Origin: CAIXSC01 sp046349935
GTDB lineage: Bacteria; Planctomycetota; Planctomycetia; Pirellulales; Pirellulaceae
NCBI GenBank assembly: GCA_046349935.1
Contig: JAXMBK010000018.1
Location: 35,775 to 99,774, forward strand
DNA: 64,000 bases
Direction: 5' to 3'
Shown here piece by piece: positions 52,886-62,082 of the stretch; the stretch's first letter is position 1; every line of letters starts with the position of its first letter. The notes below the pieces were generated by a model, which worked only from the letters and a program-made list of their open reading frames with translations, was not told the origin of the DNA and made no database searches. The position numbers and the translations under genes are program-made.

Positions 52886-54853
52886 GGATTGCATCAAGAA
52901 ATCGAAACGTTCGCCGTAGTGTTCGTCGTCAAGCGTGATGTCGAAGGGGGCGATGAGTAGGCCGGACGGCGTTGCGGCGGCGTCGGCTTTCAAGGTGATT
53001 CGGTATTGCTCGCGCGACTTGGATGCAACTTGCCCCTCGAGCACTGCGGGGTGCGCGGTTACGCCGGGCGGTAGGTTGAGCTTGACGCGGTGCCGCTGCG
53101 GGCGGTCGCGAAAATTGCGAATCGTCACGACCACCTGCGTCTCTCCCTCCCGCGGCAATTCGACGCGGTACGGGTACGCCGAGACCCAGAACGGGTCAAA
53201 CTGATACTCGTAGTTCGCATCCGGAAGTAGTTGCTTGTAGTGCTCAATGATTCGCTTCGACCAAGCGTGATAGCGGTCCAGGAACGCCGCCGGGTCGGCC
53301 ATCAGCACGTTGTGAGCCCCCATGACGATGTCGGGCTTCAAGTCGCGCAAATAGCGACTCCCCATCAGATACCCTTCCTCGAAGATCGCACTGTTCCGAG
53401 CCACCACCGCCTCATGACCATTCTGCTCCGGGTCGCTCGGGTCGCCAAACAAGTTGTCTCCCGTGAACGCGATCCGCTTGCCATCGAGTTCTAACCACAA
53501 ACAGTTGCCGAACTCGGTCTGCCCCGGCATCCAGTCGATATGCAGTTTCAGTCCTTCCCATTCCACCACCTCGCCGTCGCGCAGCGGCCGATCGACCGGC
53601 AGCCCTTCATACTCGGGGTTGTAGGAAGTGATCAGCGCACAGTAATCGTATCGCAAAGGGTTCTCGACCTTGTCGGCGATGCGATCGAGCGTCCAGATCT
53701 TCACGCCGTAGCGCTTCTTGAGCACCGATCCAAGCGTGAAGTGATCGCCGTGCATGTGGTTGATCCACAACGCGTCGATCTGCTTCAAGCCCAAGTGCGT
53801 CTGCATCTCCGTCACCAAATCGTGCAACTGCGTCTCGGGGAAGAGTCCGCAGTCCAGCAGCAACGCATGGCCGCTGTCGGCGATGATGATTGCAAAGTTC
53901 TTCCCAGCAAGTTGGTCGCTGAACTTGTACAAGTGCGGCGTCACCTGCACGATCTGGGGTATGGCGGTCGGCTTCACGTGCGGGTCAATCTTCGGCCGCT
54001 TCGTCAAATTGTTTACCGGATACCCGCGCAGGTAGTCGGGGCGGAAGGCGACGAGCTTCGCCAGATACTGCTCGAATTGCCGCTCGGCGCCGTTGATCAC
54101 CGGCCCCTGCGCCGGCAGGGCGATCTCGATCTTCTGCGAGATCAACGCACGAACCGACTCGATCAGCGCATCGAGTCCCTTGGCGAACCCGTAGTCCCAT
54201 TCCGTGTCGTACCAGTTCGACATCTTCGCGCCGTCGTGCATCAAGCCGCCGACGATGGCGCAAGACCTTCCATCGCGACGGATTACAAACGTCATCCCGC
54301 CCGGCGAATGCCCGGGGGTCCCGAGGCAAGCAATCTCATACCCATGCCAAGTGAAGACCTCGCCCGGAACCAGGACTCGATCCAGTTTGATGGGCGACGA
54401 CGGCGGTCGGACGTAACTGGCGCCATGCACGGTGTGGGCATCGCCGAGCGACGGACGCCATTTACGGTAGTCCAGCGGCCGCTCGAACAACGGCTGCTCG
54501 TCCTTCGACGCCGCAAGGCGAGTTCGATTTCGGTCGACTCGCGCGATCCCCTGACACTGCTCGCGATGATGGTCGGTGAACAACAGCCATTCGACGTTCT
54601 TCACGCCGAGAGAGGAGAGGCGTTCCAGCCCCGAACCATCTCCCAAATTGAACATCACCGCCGATTCGCCGTCGCGCAGCAGATACACATTGCAAGTACT
54701 GCGGTGCGCGAACAGGTCCGGCCACGCTTCTTTCGCCGGTGCAGTCCAGTCGCCTGCCGCGGCATCCCTAACGACGCTCGATGCCAAACCAGCGCACCAC
54801 AGCAGTGCGACGAACAGCAATCCTCGGCGCACTCCGAATCGACGTCTCGTCAT
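52880..54853 (-). CDS. Secreted protein with two metallo-beta-lactamase domains
   Basis: 657 residues with a signal peptide (about 1-33). The first MBL-like domain (about 40-280) has a degenerate metal site: TDHHREQ instead of HxHxDH, although TPGHSPGG is kept. The second (about 315-530) is intact: NHMHGDH (366-371), FTGDNLFGDP. The last 120 residues (VRNF-type IRNFRDRPQRHRVKLNLPPG) look like a beta-sandwich such as NEW3/Ig. The second domain probably hydrolyses an ester or phosphate outside the cell; the first may only bind. The start at 54853 was chosen for the signal peptide. Confidence 0.82.
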   Translation of the reverse strand: MTRRRFGVRRGLLFVALLWCAGLASSVVRDAAAGDWTAPAKEAWPDLFAHRSTCNVYLLRDGESAVMFNLGDGSGLERLSSLGVKNVEWLLFTDHHREQCQGIARVDRNRTRLAASKDEQPLFERPLDYRKWRPSLGDAHTVHGASYVRPPSSPIKLDRVLVPGEVFTWHGYEIACLGTPGHSPGGMTFVIRRDGRSCAIVGGLMHDGAKMSNWYDTEWDYGFAKGLDALIESVRALISQKIEIALPAQGPVINGAERQFEQYLAKLVAFRPDYLRGYPVNNLTKRPKIDPHVKPTAIPQIVQVTPHLYKFSDQLAGKNFAIIIADSGHALLLDCGLFPETQLHDLVTEMQTHLGLKQIDALWINHMHGDHFTLGSVLKKRYGVKIWTLDRIADKVENPLRYDYCALITSYNPEYEGLPVDRPLRDGEVVEWEGLKLHIDWMPGQTEFGNCLWLELDGKRIAFTGDNLFGDPSDPEQNGHEAVVARNSAIFEEGYLMGSRYLRDLKPDIVMGAHNVLMADPAAFLDRYHAWSKRIIEHYKQLLPDANYEYQFDPFWVSAYPYRVELPREGETQVVVTIRNFRDRPQRHRVKLNLPPGVTAHPAVLEGQVASKSREQYRITLKADAAATPSGLLIAPFDITLDDEHYGERFDFLMQSP

Positions 54854-54911
54854 CGCAGAACACTCCGGCCGCCGGTTTGCGGCGATTTGGTCCGTCGCCG
54901 TGCAACGCAAC

Positions 54912-55796
54912 TTACTTCGTCAAGCGATCGATCAAGTACTCGGTCGAGTTCTTGTACTGCGGCGATGCGACGCCCGTATGAACCAGTACGACGTCGACTT
55001 TGAGTTCATCGAGTCGCTCTTTCAATTTGACGCCCATGATGGCCGAGTGAGTCGGATCTTTGGGGGACGAACCGACGACCGGTTCTTCGCCGCCGTAGAA
55101 CAGACCAATGGGCGGGTCATCGTTGCTGGCATGTTCGATCGGCGAATACTCTTTGATCCACGGCAGCACCTTTTCGCGCTCGTCGATAAGCTTCTGAAAG
55201 TTGGCCAAGCCGAAGGCGTGAGCGCCATAGCCGTAATTCGGCATCCATTCGCGCAGCTCCTTGGGGTCCAGAGACACCTGCGCGCCGTTCACCGCAGCGC
55301 AGAACAGTCGCGTCGACTCGCGGGCCACAGGGTCGTCGCTTTTCGGGTCTGCCAGATCGGGGTGGAATGCCAGCCACAACGACGAGCAGGCGCCGGCCGA
55401 TCCGCCGGTGGCGCCGATGCGCTGTTTGTCGAGATTCCACTCGGAGGCCTTCGAGCGGATGAACTGCAGGGCGCGAGCGGCGTCGGATAGCGGCGCCTTC
55501 ACCGGCGGTTCCACCTTTTCTTCCACGCCATTTTGGACATAGCGATAGTTGATGGCGACGACCGAAATGCCCTTCTCGAGGAACGGCTTGGGATTGGTCT
55601 TCTTGTCCCCTCCGCGCCAGCCGCCGCCATGGATGTAGAACACGACGGGCGTAGGCTTGTCAGACTTGGCTGGATAGAAGTCGAGTACCTGGCGAGGATG
55701 CGCACCGTAGGGAACGTTCATCTGCGGTTGCAGGTCGGCGGCTGCACACCAGGGGGAGATCAGGAGCAACGCAAGCGCAAGAAACATCCGCATCAT
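54912..55796 (-). CDS. Secreted BD-FAE-type alpha/beta hydrolase
   Basis: 294 residues. The signal peptide is followed by the esterase/lipase fold: VVFYIHGGGWRGGD (oxyanion HGGGW), the nucleophile in GATGGSAGAC, and a late His in VLVHTGVAS-type position. The pattern is that of bifunctional feruloyl/acetyl-xylan esterases and kynurenine-formamidase-like enzymes. It would remove acyl groups from plant- or algal-type polysaccharides. The start at 55796 is supported by AGGA about ten bases upstream. It is 58 bases after the MBL gene's start, on the same strand. Confidence 0.85.
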   Translation of the reverse strand: MMRMFLALALLLISPWCAAADLQPQMNVPYGAHPRQVLDFYPAKSDKPTPVVFYIHGGGWRGGDKKTNPKPFLEKGISVVAINYRYVQNGVEEKVEPPVKAPLSDAARALQFIRSKASEWNLDKQRIGATGGSAGACSSLWLAFHPDLADPKSDDPVARESTRLFCAAVNGAQVSLDPKELREWMPNYGYGAHAFGLANFQKLIDEREKVLPWIKEYSPIEHASNDDPPIGLFYGGEEPVVGSSPKDPTHSAIMGVKLKERLDELKVDVVLVHTGVASPQYKNSTEYLIDRLTK

Positions 55797-55856
55797 GGAG
55801 AAGGTCCTTTCGGAAGGCGAGAAACCAGACATTGAGGGACGCGACGCGTACTCAGT

Positions 55857-58082
55857 CTATCGCGGCGCAAACGCCGCGTCGCCGAACTGCCACAACAGGA
55901 ATGACCAGACGTCCGCCTGTTCTTCGTGACGCTGACGCTTGGTGGAGCCGATGCCGTGGCCGGCATGATAGTCGACGCGGAACAGCACTGGTCGGCCGCT
56001 GGCCGTCGCCGCCTGAAAGCGCGCGGTCGTCTTGGCCGACAACCAGGGCTCGACGCGCGGATCGTTAATGCCGTGCGTCAACAGAATCGCGGGATACTTT
56101 GTTCCATCCACGATCTGATGGAACGTACTCATCGCCAACAGCGCCTGAAACTCGTCGGGCTTCTTGACCGTCCCAAACTCAGGGACGTTCGGCGGCCCGT
56201 TCATCGTCGTCTCGAATCGCAGCATCTCGGTGCAGCCGACGGAAACATGCGCCGCCGCGAACAGGTCGGGGCGTTCGGTGATCGATCGACCGACCAGGAT
56301 TCCCCCCGCGCTGCCGCCCTGCCCTGCGAGTCGCTGGGGGGAGGTGTAGCCCGACTTGACTAAGTGCTCGGCGCAGGCAATGAAATCCTTCCAAGTGTTG
56401 GGCTTGGTGAGCTTCCGGCCCGCATGATGCCATTCCTTGCCGAACGCGCCGCCGCCGCGCACGTGGGCGATCGCCAGCACCCCGCCCCGCTCCAGCCACG
56501 CGAGCATGGTCGCGCTGTAGCGCATCGGCGATGTAAAGCCGTACGCGCCGTAGCCGGACAACAACGTCGGGTTGGTTCCGTCCAAGCGAATGTCGGCGCG
56601 ATGGATGATCGACAAGGGAACTTCGACGCCGTCATGACTGGCGACCAACACCTCCCGCGAAGTGATGAAGTCAGGCGAGTCGAACTTGCCGGTCGGCGAT
56701 AATCGAGCGTCGGAAAGTTGATTGTCTTGAGGCGAGTAGTGGTACAGTCGTCCCGCGCGCGTCCAAGACTCGGTCTTGATCATGACGCCGTCGACGTCGG
56801 TCGAAGCGGCGGCGACCCCGCCTGATGGTTCTCCCGCGGGAAGCGGTACGGTCGTCGAGTCGCCGGGCGACTCGTAAGGAACACGAAGGATTCGCCGCGG
56901 AACGCCGTCCATGACGCCGACGTAAAGCGCGTCGCGCGCGGCGCTCAGCGATTGCACCACCTGCCGTCCGGGCGGCACGACGACGGTCGCCGCGGCGAAA
57001 TCGGGGTTGGCGAGCGGCAGGCGGACGACTTGGAAGCGCGGCGCTTGATGCGCCGTCATCAAGTAAATCGATTCCCCGTGGACGACGAACTCCGTCGCCA
57101 GATCTTTCCGCCCGCAAACTTTCGTCCAGCGAATATCCGCCCGGCCGAGGTTGGCGACGGGCGCGGCATAGAGCGACAAGTCGGTTTCGTCGCCATGTTT
57201 CACCTGTCCAATCGCCCACGGCGAGCCGCTCGTGATGATCACGGCGGGGAAATCCATCTCGTCCATCTTGGGCGAGCCCGCGGCGCCGTCGGCGAAGATC
57301 AATTCATCCGACTCGACGTCGCTTCCCAACCGATGCCGAAAGGCCTGCGTGTACTTGTAGCCGTCGGCGGCAGGGGCGTCTGCAGGCAGTAAGCGGCGTC
57401 GGCTGTACACGAACGATTGGCTGTCAGGAAGCCAACAGGGCTGCGCATACTCGGCCTCGATGCGATCGATGGCGATCGGCAAGTCGCTGGACGACGAGAG
57501 GTCGTACACTTTGAGCGTCGTTTGTTCGGAGCCGGATGCGGCGAACCCATACAGCAGCTTGGCGCCGTCGGGGGAGACTTCAAAGAAGCTGATCGCGCTA
57601 TGCGCGTTGGGATCGACCTTGGGGAAGGTCTCGGGATCAATCAACATTCGCTCGCGACCTGAGGCCGCGTCGCGTAGGTAGATTTTGGCGACGTTCTCGC
57701 CGGCGCTCTGTTTGAAGTAGAACAGGTCGCCGTTCGGTTGTCGCTCGACGCCGAAGACGGCGTACGGCGCTCCCGCGTCCAGCTCGACGATCCGCGCCAA
57801 GAGCGCATCGCGGCTCGACAGGGAGTGCAAGGTATGTCGAGCCGCATCGGCTTGGGCCTTGACCCACGCCTGCACCTCTTCGCTTTGGAATTCTTCCATA
57901 TAGCGATAGGAGTCGGTGATCGTCGTCCCATGATAGACGTCGGCGACGACCTTCACCGGCGCCGAGGGGGGAACGCGACTGCTTGCAGGCGCTGCGCCAG
58001 CCTTGTCCATGCCATGAACTCCCACTGCCAAGAACCACCATGCGACTGCGGCGCCGCACCCTGTGCAAAAGATGTGTTTCAT
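55857..58082 (-). CDS. Prolyl oligopeptidase (S9A)
   Basis: 741 residues. A signal-like N-terminus precedes a beta-propeller (about 60-430) and the alpha/beta-hydrolase domain. The catalytic triad is visible: Ser in GQGGSAGGIL, Asp in GINDPRVEPW and His in YHAGHGIG, at about 589, 674 and 706. It cleaves short peptides after proline, here probably in the periplasm. The ATG at 58082 was preferred to an in-frame start 50 codons upstream because it begins the signal. Family members are normally about 700 residues. Confidence 0.93.
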   Translation of the reverse strand: MKHIFCTGCGAAVAWWFLAVGVHGMDKAGAAPASSRVPPSAPVKVVADVYHGTTITDSYRYMEEFQSEEVQAWVKAQADAARHTLHSLSSRDALLARIVELDAGAPYAVFGVERQPNGDLFYFKQSAGENVAKIYLRDAASGRERMLIDPETFPKVDPNAHSAISFFEVSPDGAKLLYGFAASGSEQTTLKVYDLSSSSDLPIAIDRIEAEYAQPCWLPDSQSFVYSRRRLLPADAPAADGYKYTQAFRHRLGSDVESDELIFADGAAGSPKMDEMDFPAVIITSGSPWAIGQVKHGDETDLSLYAAPVANLGRADIRWTKVCGRKDLATEFVVHGESIYLMTAHQAPRFQVVRLPLANPDFAAATVVVPPGRQVVQSLSAARDALYVGVMDGVPRRILRVPYESPGDSTTVPLPAGEPSGGVAAASTDVDGVMIKTESWTRAGRLYHYSPQDNQLSDARLSPTGKFDSPDFITSREVLVASHDGVEVPLSIIHRADIRLDGTNPTLLSGYGAYGFTSPMRYSATMLAWLERGGVLAIAHVRGGGAFGKEWHHAGRKLTKPNTWKDFIACAEHLVKSGYTSPQRLAGQGGSAGGILVGRSITERPDLFAAAHVSVGCTEMLRFETTMNGPPNVPEFGTVKKPDEFQALLAMSTFHQIVDGTKYPAILLTHGINDPRVEPWLSAKTTARFQAATASGRPVLFRVDYHAGHGIGSTKRQRHEEQADVWSFLLWQFGDAAFAPR

Positions 58083-58207
58083 GAGCGCCGTTGTAGGGCG
58101 AGCGGCGCGCGAAGACAAGTCGGTGCAAAGCGAGGAGAGACTCGCGGAGGAAAGATGTTCCCGGAGGCGGGAATCGCCGGGACAACCCCAGAATGCGAAT
58201 GGGCCGA

Positions 58208-59236
58208 TCACGCAGCGCGTATGCTCAGCCACTGGCGGCAGCGACGCCAGAGTTGACGCAACGCGTGTCGTTCGCTCGCAAGCTGCTCGCTGCGGGTCAG
58301 AGGCGGCAGTCCGGCGCCGGGCAGGGGAATGTCCAGCGCCTCGCGTTCAATGAACCGCAATAGCCGCTCGCGCACGTCCGCCGGCAGTTCCGCCCGCCAT
58401 GCGGCGGAGCGTCGAAGCGGATCTTGATGCGTGTCGTGCATTGAATTGTCGGCTTCAGGTTCACGCGCCGCCAGCGTTGCGTCTAGTCGCTGTCGGCTGG
58501 CGTCGTCGTTGTCGAGCGCCAAGAAGTCCCAAATTTGGAGAACCGTTTCGCGCGGTGCAACACACAGCGACTCGTATTCGAACCACCGCGCGTCGCGGCG
58601 CGTTCGACAGAACTCGCGAGCGTATTGGCTTCTCAGGTAGGACAGCACCAGAATCCGTTCCTCGATCGTCTCCGCGGCCGCGGCGAGTCGGCGTTGTTGT
58701 GGGGTAAGCGAAGCGTCCTGAGTGAACAGACGCCATTCAATGTCGTTCCAGTGCAGTACGTTCCAGCGTGACAGACTGTTGACGACTCCCAGTGGATGGC
58801 GGTCCAGGATGATGATGCGATGAGGTCGCAAGGTATGCACGGCCCAGCCGAGGTTCTCGAGCCGCGGTTGCTTGACGACCAGTTGGTAGTCTCGTTCGTC
58901 CGGAAAGTAATAGTTTGCCAATCGCGCGAGATGCATCTGAGTGAGTTCCGCAAACGGATCTTGTTCCGTTTGCGGCTCGCGAAAGAACTGAGGAACCGGC
59001 AAGTCGGCGTGCGCGGCGCCGCGCTTCTGGCGTCGGATGAAGCGTCCGCCATTGAAGAGCGTCTGCGTGTCGACGCCCGTGTAGGGATGGGCCTGCGATG
59101 CGAACGGTTCAAAGATGTAGCGAAGGTCGCGATGGCAAGCGATGAGTTCGCCCAACCAGGTGGTGCCGCCGCGCGAGTGGCCGACGACATAGGTGAGTTG
59201 AGCGTAGGGCGTGGAGTGGGAAGTCGGCGCGTCCAT
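58208..59236 (-). CDS. Sulfotransferase family protein
   Basis: 342 residues. The PAPS-binding loop is VVGHSRGGTTWLGEL at about 17-31, and the 3'-phosphate site is RIIILDRHPLGVVNSLSRW. It transfers sulfate from PAPS to a carbohydrate or small acceptor. It is the last gene of a three-gene minus-strand cluster with a capsule-like and a GT29-like protein, starting 15 bases after the former with GAGGA upstream. This suggests sulfation of a surface glycan made by its neighbours; the acceptor is unknown. Confidence 0.9.
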   Translation of the reverse strand: MDAPTSHSTPYAQLTYVVGHSRGGTTWLGELIACHRDLRYIFEPFASQAHPYTGVDTQTLFNGGRFIRRQKRGAAHADLPVPQFFREPQTEQDPFAELTQMHLARLANYYFPDERDYQLVVKQPRLENLGWAVHTLRPHRIIILDRHPLGVVNSLSRWNVLHWNDIEWRLFTQDASLTPQQRRLAAAAETIEERILVLSYLRSQYAREFCRTRRDARWFEYESLCVAPRETVLQIWDFLALDNDDASRQRLDATLAAREPEADNSMHDTHQDPLRRSAAWRAELPADVRERLLRFIEREALDIPLPGAGLPPLTRSEQLASERHALRQLWRRCRQWLSIRAA

Positions 59237-59251
59237 GGTCGTCCTCGCAAG

Positions 59252-60262
59252 CTACGAAATGCCGCGCATCTTGGGTTCGAGATACGTCGTCCAGAGCGTC
59301 GGAGCGGCCTGGAAAAAGTCGCGCCACGAGAGACGGCCGCTCGTGGCGGGGGCCGCGCGTTGGGCGAGTAGTACGTCGAGCAATGCGGGAATGCGGCCCG
59401 GGATTTCCGCCGGCGTCCACTGTTGCCCAATGATTCGCTCGACGACGTCGTCCACGCGCTCCGCGAACAGGCTCGATCGCCCGTCGAGCAGCTCTTGCGT
59501 CGCCGCGGCGAGCTCCGCGCCGGAACGCTCCAAGCAATAGACGGCGCCCGAGTGGCGGTAGACGGCCCGCCCGAAGCAAATCACCGGCAGTCGGGACTGC
59601 AGGGCTTCCACCGCGCCAGACGAATTAACGCAAGCGACGGCGCGGCAATCTCGCAAGCTCTCGCCCAGCGACTGGCAGTCGTCCCATGCGAGTCCTCGCC
59701 GACGCACCAACTCTTCAACCGGCTTTCCCGGCGGGAACTTCGGGTGCGCTCGCACTCGCAGCGGCAGCGCCGAATGATCGGCGAGGAACGCGATGAAGTC
59801 GTCCATGCGCTGAAAGTGCGCCGAATGGCGTGTGATCTGCGTATCGCATTCATCTTGTAGCAATACGAGAAGATCGCCGTCAGGACGGACTGACAACGGC
59901 GTGACGCCCGCGCGCGGCAACGGCTTGGCAACCCAACTCGCGTCCGCATTGATGCCATCCAGATCCAACTGCATCGTCGAAGACTGCGGATGCCAACCGA
60001 GCTCCAGGAACACGACGCTGGCGCCGTTCCGTCGCAGATGCTCGAGCACCGGTTGATATCGCAGCGTCGTCCCGTTGAACAGGAACGCGACGTCGCAGTC
60101 CCAGAGCACGCGACCGCAGGAGACGCGGCCCGAACTGGGGCCGCGCCAGCGAACCACGTGGTGTCCCGCATCGGCGATCGATTCGGCGATCAGGTCCAAC
60201 AGTAGTTGGGCCGCTGGATGCTTTCGTGCTTCGACCAGAATTCGCCAATCAGACCGAGCCAT
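59252..60262 (-). CDS. Capsule-polysaccharide-synthesis-like protein (KpsC/KpsS type)
   Basis: 336 residues. The C-terminal half resembles the capsule-synthesis domain of Kdo transferases: VRAHPKFPPGK, and AVACVNSSGAVEALQSRLPV followed by ICFGRAVYR. The N-terminal third is less familiar. In Kps proteins this domain adds the Kdo linker to phospholipid. Here it could transfer Kdo or a related acidic sugar. The ATG at 60262 overlaps the GT29 gene by 14 bases; TGAGG lies nine bases before it. Confidence 0.72.
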   Translation of the reverse strand: MARSDWRILVEARKHPAAQLLLDLIAESIADAGHHVVRWRGPSSGRVSCGRVLWDCDVAFLFNGTTLRYQPVLEHLRRNGASVVFLELGWHPQSSTMQLDLDGINADASWVAKPLPRAGVTPLSVRPDGDLLVLLQDECDTQITRHSAHFQRMDDFIAFLADHSALPLRVRAHPKFPPGKPVEELVRRRGLAWDDCQSLGESLRDCRAVACVNSSGAVEALQSRLPVICFGRAVYRHSGAVYCLERSGAELAAATQELLDGRSSLFAERVDDVVERIIGQQWTPAEIPGRIPALLDVLLAQRAAPATSGRLSWRDFFQAAPTLWTTYLEPKMRGIS

Positions 60263-60998
60263 GTTCGCAAGCCTCAGTTTCTAGGTGCTTCTGCATGATG
60301 GGATCGACTTGAATCCACGCGGCGCTTCGTATTGCGACATCGCGAAACGCTTGTCGTTCGCCGTCGACGTTGTGCCACAACGCTGCGTCCACCGTCCGGT
60401 CGGAAAAGTAGTGGCTGCGCCCCTGGAAAAAGGAGAAGCCCGCCAGGAACAATTGCGAGACGCGCGGCGCGAGGACGTCGATTGCCAATTGCAACGCCAT
60501 CATTCCCGTCGTGGGATAGGTTCCGAAGCGACCGACTTGAGCGGCGAAGTACTCCAGCGACGGAACAAAAACCTGTGAGGCGCCCAAGGCCGACATGCCG
60601 GCCGATACGTGTTCCCCAAGCCGATCGGGAACGCCCAAGTCGCGACGCCGGCGAAAGTTCATGGGACGCGACGAGACGATCCAACGAGCCGCTCGGGCGT
60701 GCGGGTTGTCGAACGACATGGTCGAACGGGAGAAGTTCGTAATGAACACGTCCGTGCGGCGGCCGATCGATCGTTCAAATCCGCGCAGCTGAAAGTTGTT
60801 CATGCGGACGACCAGATCGCAGCTGTCAATCTGCTCGCCCAGATCGGCGTCGGCCAGGTAGCCGGCGTTCCCCACGATGGCGATGCGACAGCGGTTCGGC
60901 AATTCGTCCGCCAGCGCGCACCAGGGGCGTACGTCGAGCGTCGAGGCGTGAAGCCTCCAACACACGCGGCGCACCAATCCCGGCCAACGCAGTTTCAT
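60249..60998 (-). CDS. GT29-like sialyltransferase
   Basis: 249 residues. All four sialylmotifs can be found: L (CRIAIVGNAGYLAD, then SCDLVVRMNNFQLRGFERSIGRRTD), S (PTTGMMALQLAI, then LFLAGF), III (HYF at 196) and VS (His209-x4-Glu214). This is the eukaryotic-type fold, not the bacterial GT52, GT80 or PST families. It would move sialic acid or a related acid sugar from a CMP donor to a glycan. AAGGA ten bases before the ATG supports the start. It heads the cluster with the capsule-like and sulfotransferase genes. Confidence 0.85.
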   Translation of the reverse strand: MKLRWPGLVRRVCWRLHASTLDVRPWCALADELPNRCRIAIVGNAGYLADADLGEQIDSCDLVVRMNNFQLRGFERSIGRRTDVFITNFSRSTMSFDNPHARAARWIVSSRPMNFRRRRDLGVPDRLGEHVSAGMSALGASQVFVPSLEYFAAQVGRFGTYPTTGMMALQLAIDVLAPRVSQLFLAGFSFFQGRSHYFSDRTVDAALWHNVDGERQAFRDVAIRSAAWIQVDPIMQKHLETEACEHGSV

Positions 60999-61242
60999 GG
61001 CGCTGCTTTCCTTCGTGACGCTCGGCGGTCTTGTCCGAAGGGGGGGACGTTAGAAGGGGCGCGAAATCCGGTCAAGAGCATTTCGCCGCCGCTTCCGATG
61101 CCGCAGCTCGAAGTCGGCAGTCGCGCCGCGACCGAGTGGTTTGCAGCTTCTGGCGGCGGGGGGAGTCGCCATCTAAGCTGGTTGCGTCGCCGTCATTCAC
61201 CTCCTCCGATGATTGTCCCCTGGTACGAGGGAGCCCGCGCTC
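60999..61242. other. Divergent intergenic stretch
   Basis: About 240 bases between the GT29 gene and the zinc-ribbon gene, which point away from each other. Promoters for both should lie here, but no motif can be named with confidence. GAGGGAG precedes the second start. Confidence 0.4.
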
Positions 61243-62052
61243 ATGTCGCTGACCATTCGTTGCCCCAGTTGTGATCAACCGCTGCAAGTATCGCCCCAGC
61301 ACGTTGGAAAGACGGTGCGATGTCCGTCCTGCAAAGCGGCGATCAAAGTGCCTCCGATGGGGCTCGCGCCGTCGAGCGGGCAAGGTTCCCCTGCGCCGCC
61401 GCCCGCGCCGCAATTCCCGCCTCCCCCTCCCCCGCACTCGCCGCCCCCGCACACGCACACGCAGCCTTCGTATGCGCCGCCTGCGTACGCGCCAGCCCCC
61501 GCAAACGCTGCCCCTCCTGCGCCGGCGCCGGACTACGTCGACTCCGGATCGTCGGGCGACCTTAGTTTCACATCCGGCGGCGGTTCGTCGCGGCGCAGCA
61601 GCAGCCGACTTCCACGCGGCATGACGCCATCGACTTCCATCCTCGATATCTTCGACTTCTCGTTCAAACGTTACGTTACGCCGCTCATCGTCAAAATCAC
61701 CTGGATCTTGACGCTCGTTTTGTCCCTGATCTGGATCGCGAGTCTTTCGTTTTGGTTCCTGTCCGGGCTGGTCGGAGACGCCGGCGGCGCGTCGTCGCGC
61801 GCGGCGGCCGGGCTGTCGTCGAGTCGAGCGGTGGGAATGGCTCCGACCATGGAGTACGAAACGCGTCCGGTGGGATTGTCGACGTCGACGACGCTATTGA
61901 TCGCGCGCGTCACCGGCTACCTTACGTTCTTGCTGGGCGCCATCATTGGAATCTTGTGGGTGCGCGCCGTGTTGGAGGGGATCATCGTGATCTTCCACAT
62001 CGCCGAGACGCTGGTGGATATCCGCAGCCAGGTGAGTCGAGACGGGGGATAA
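61243..62052 (+). CDS. Zinc-ribbon, DUF4282-like membrane protein
   Basis: 269 residues. The N-terminal ribbon CPSC...CPSC (residues 7-31) should bind zinc. A Pro-rich linker (about 40-110) leads to a domain with membrane spans (about 145-250: ITWILTLVLSLIWIASLSFW) of the DUF4282 type. It may pair a cytoplasmic sensor with the membrane. The ATG at 61243 was preferred to one ten codons upstream. The following rhomboid gene begins 31 bases later, so they are probably co-transcribed. Confidence 0.82.
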   Translation: MSLTIRCPSCDQPLQVSPQHVGKTVRCPSCKAAIKVPPMGLAPSSGQGSPAPPPAPQFPPPPPPHSPPPHTHTQPSYAPPAYAPAPANAAPPAPAPDYVDSGSSGDLSFTSGGGSSRRSSSRLPRGMTPSTSILDIFDFSFKRYVTPLIVKITWILTLVLSLIWIASLSFWFLSGLVGDAGGASSRAAAGLSSSRAVGMAPTMEYETRPVGLSTSTTLLIARVTGYLTFLLGAIIGILWVRAVLEGIIVIFHIAETLVDIRSQVSRDGG

Positions 62053-62082
62053 GTCGCGGAGTGGGCCGGGAGGAACTGCACC

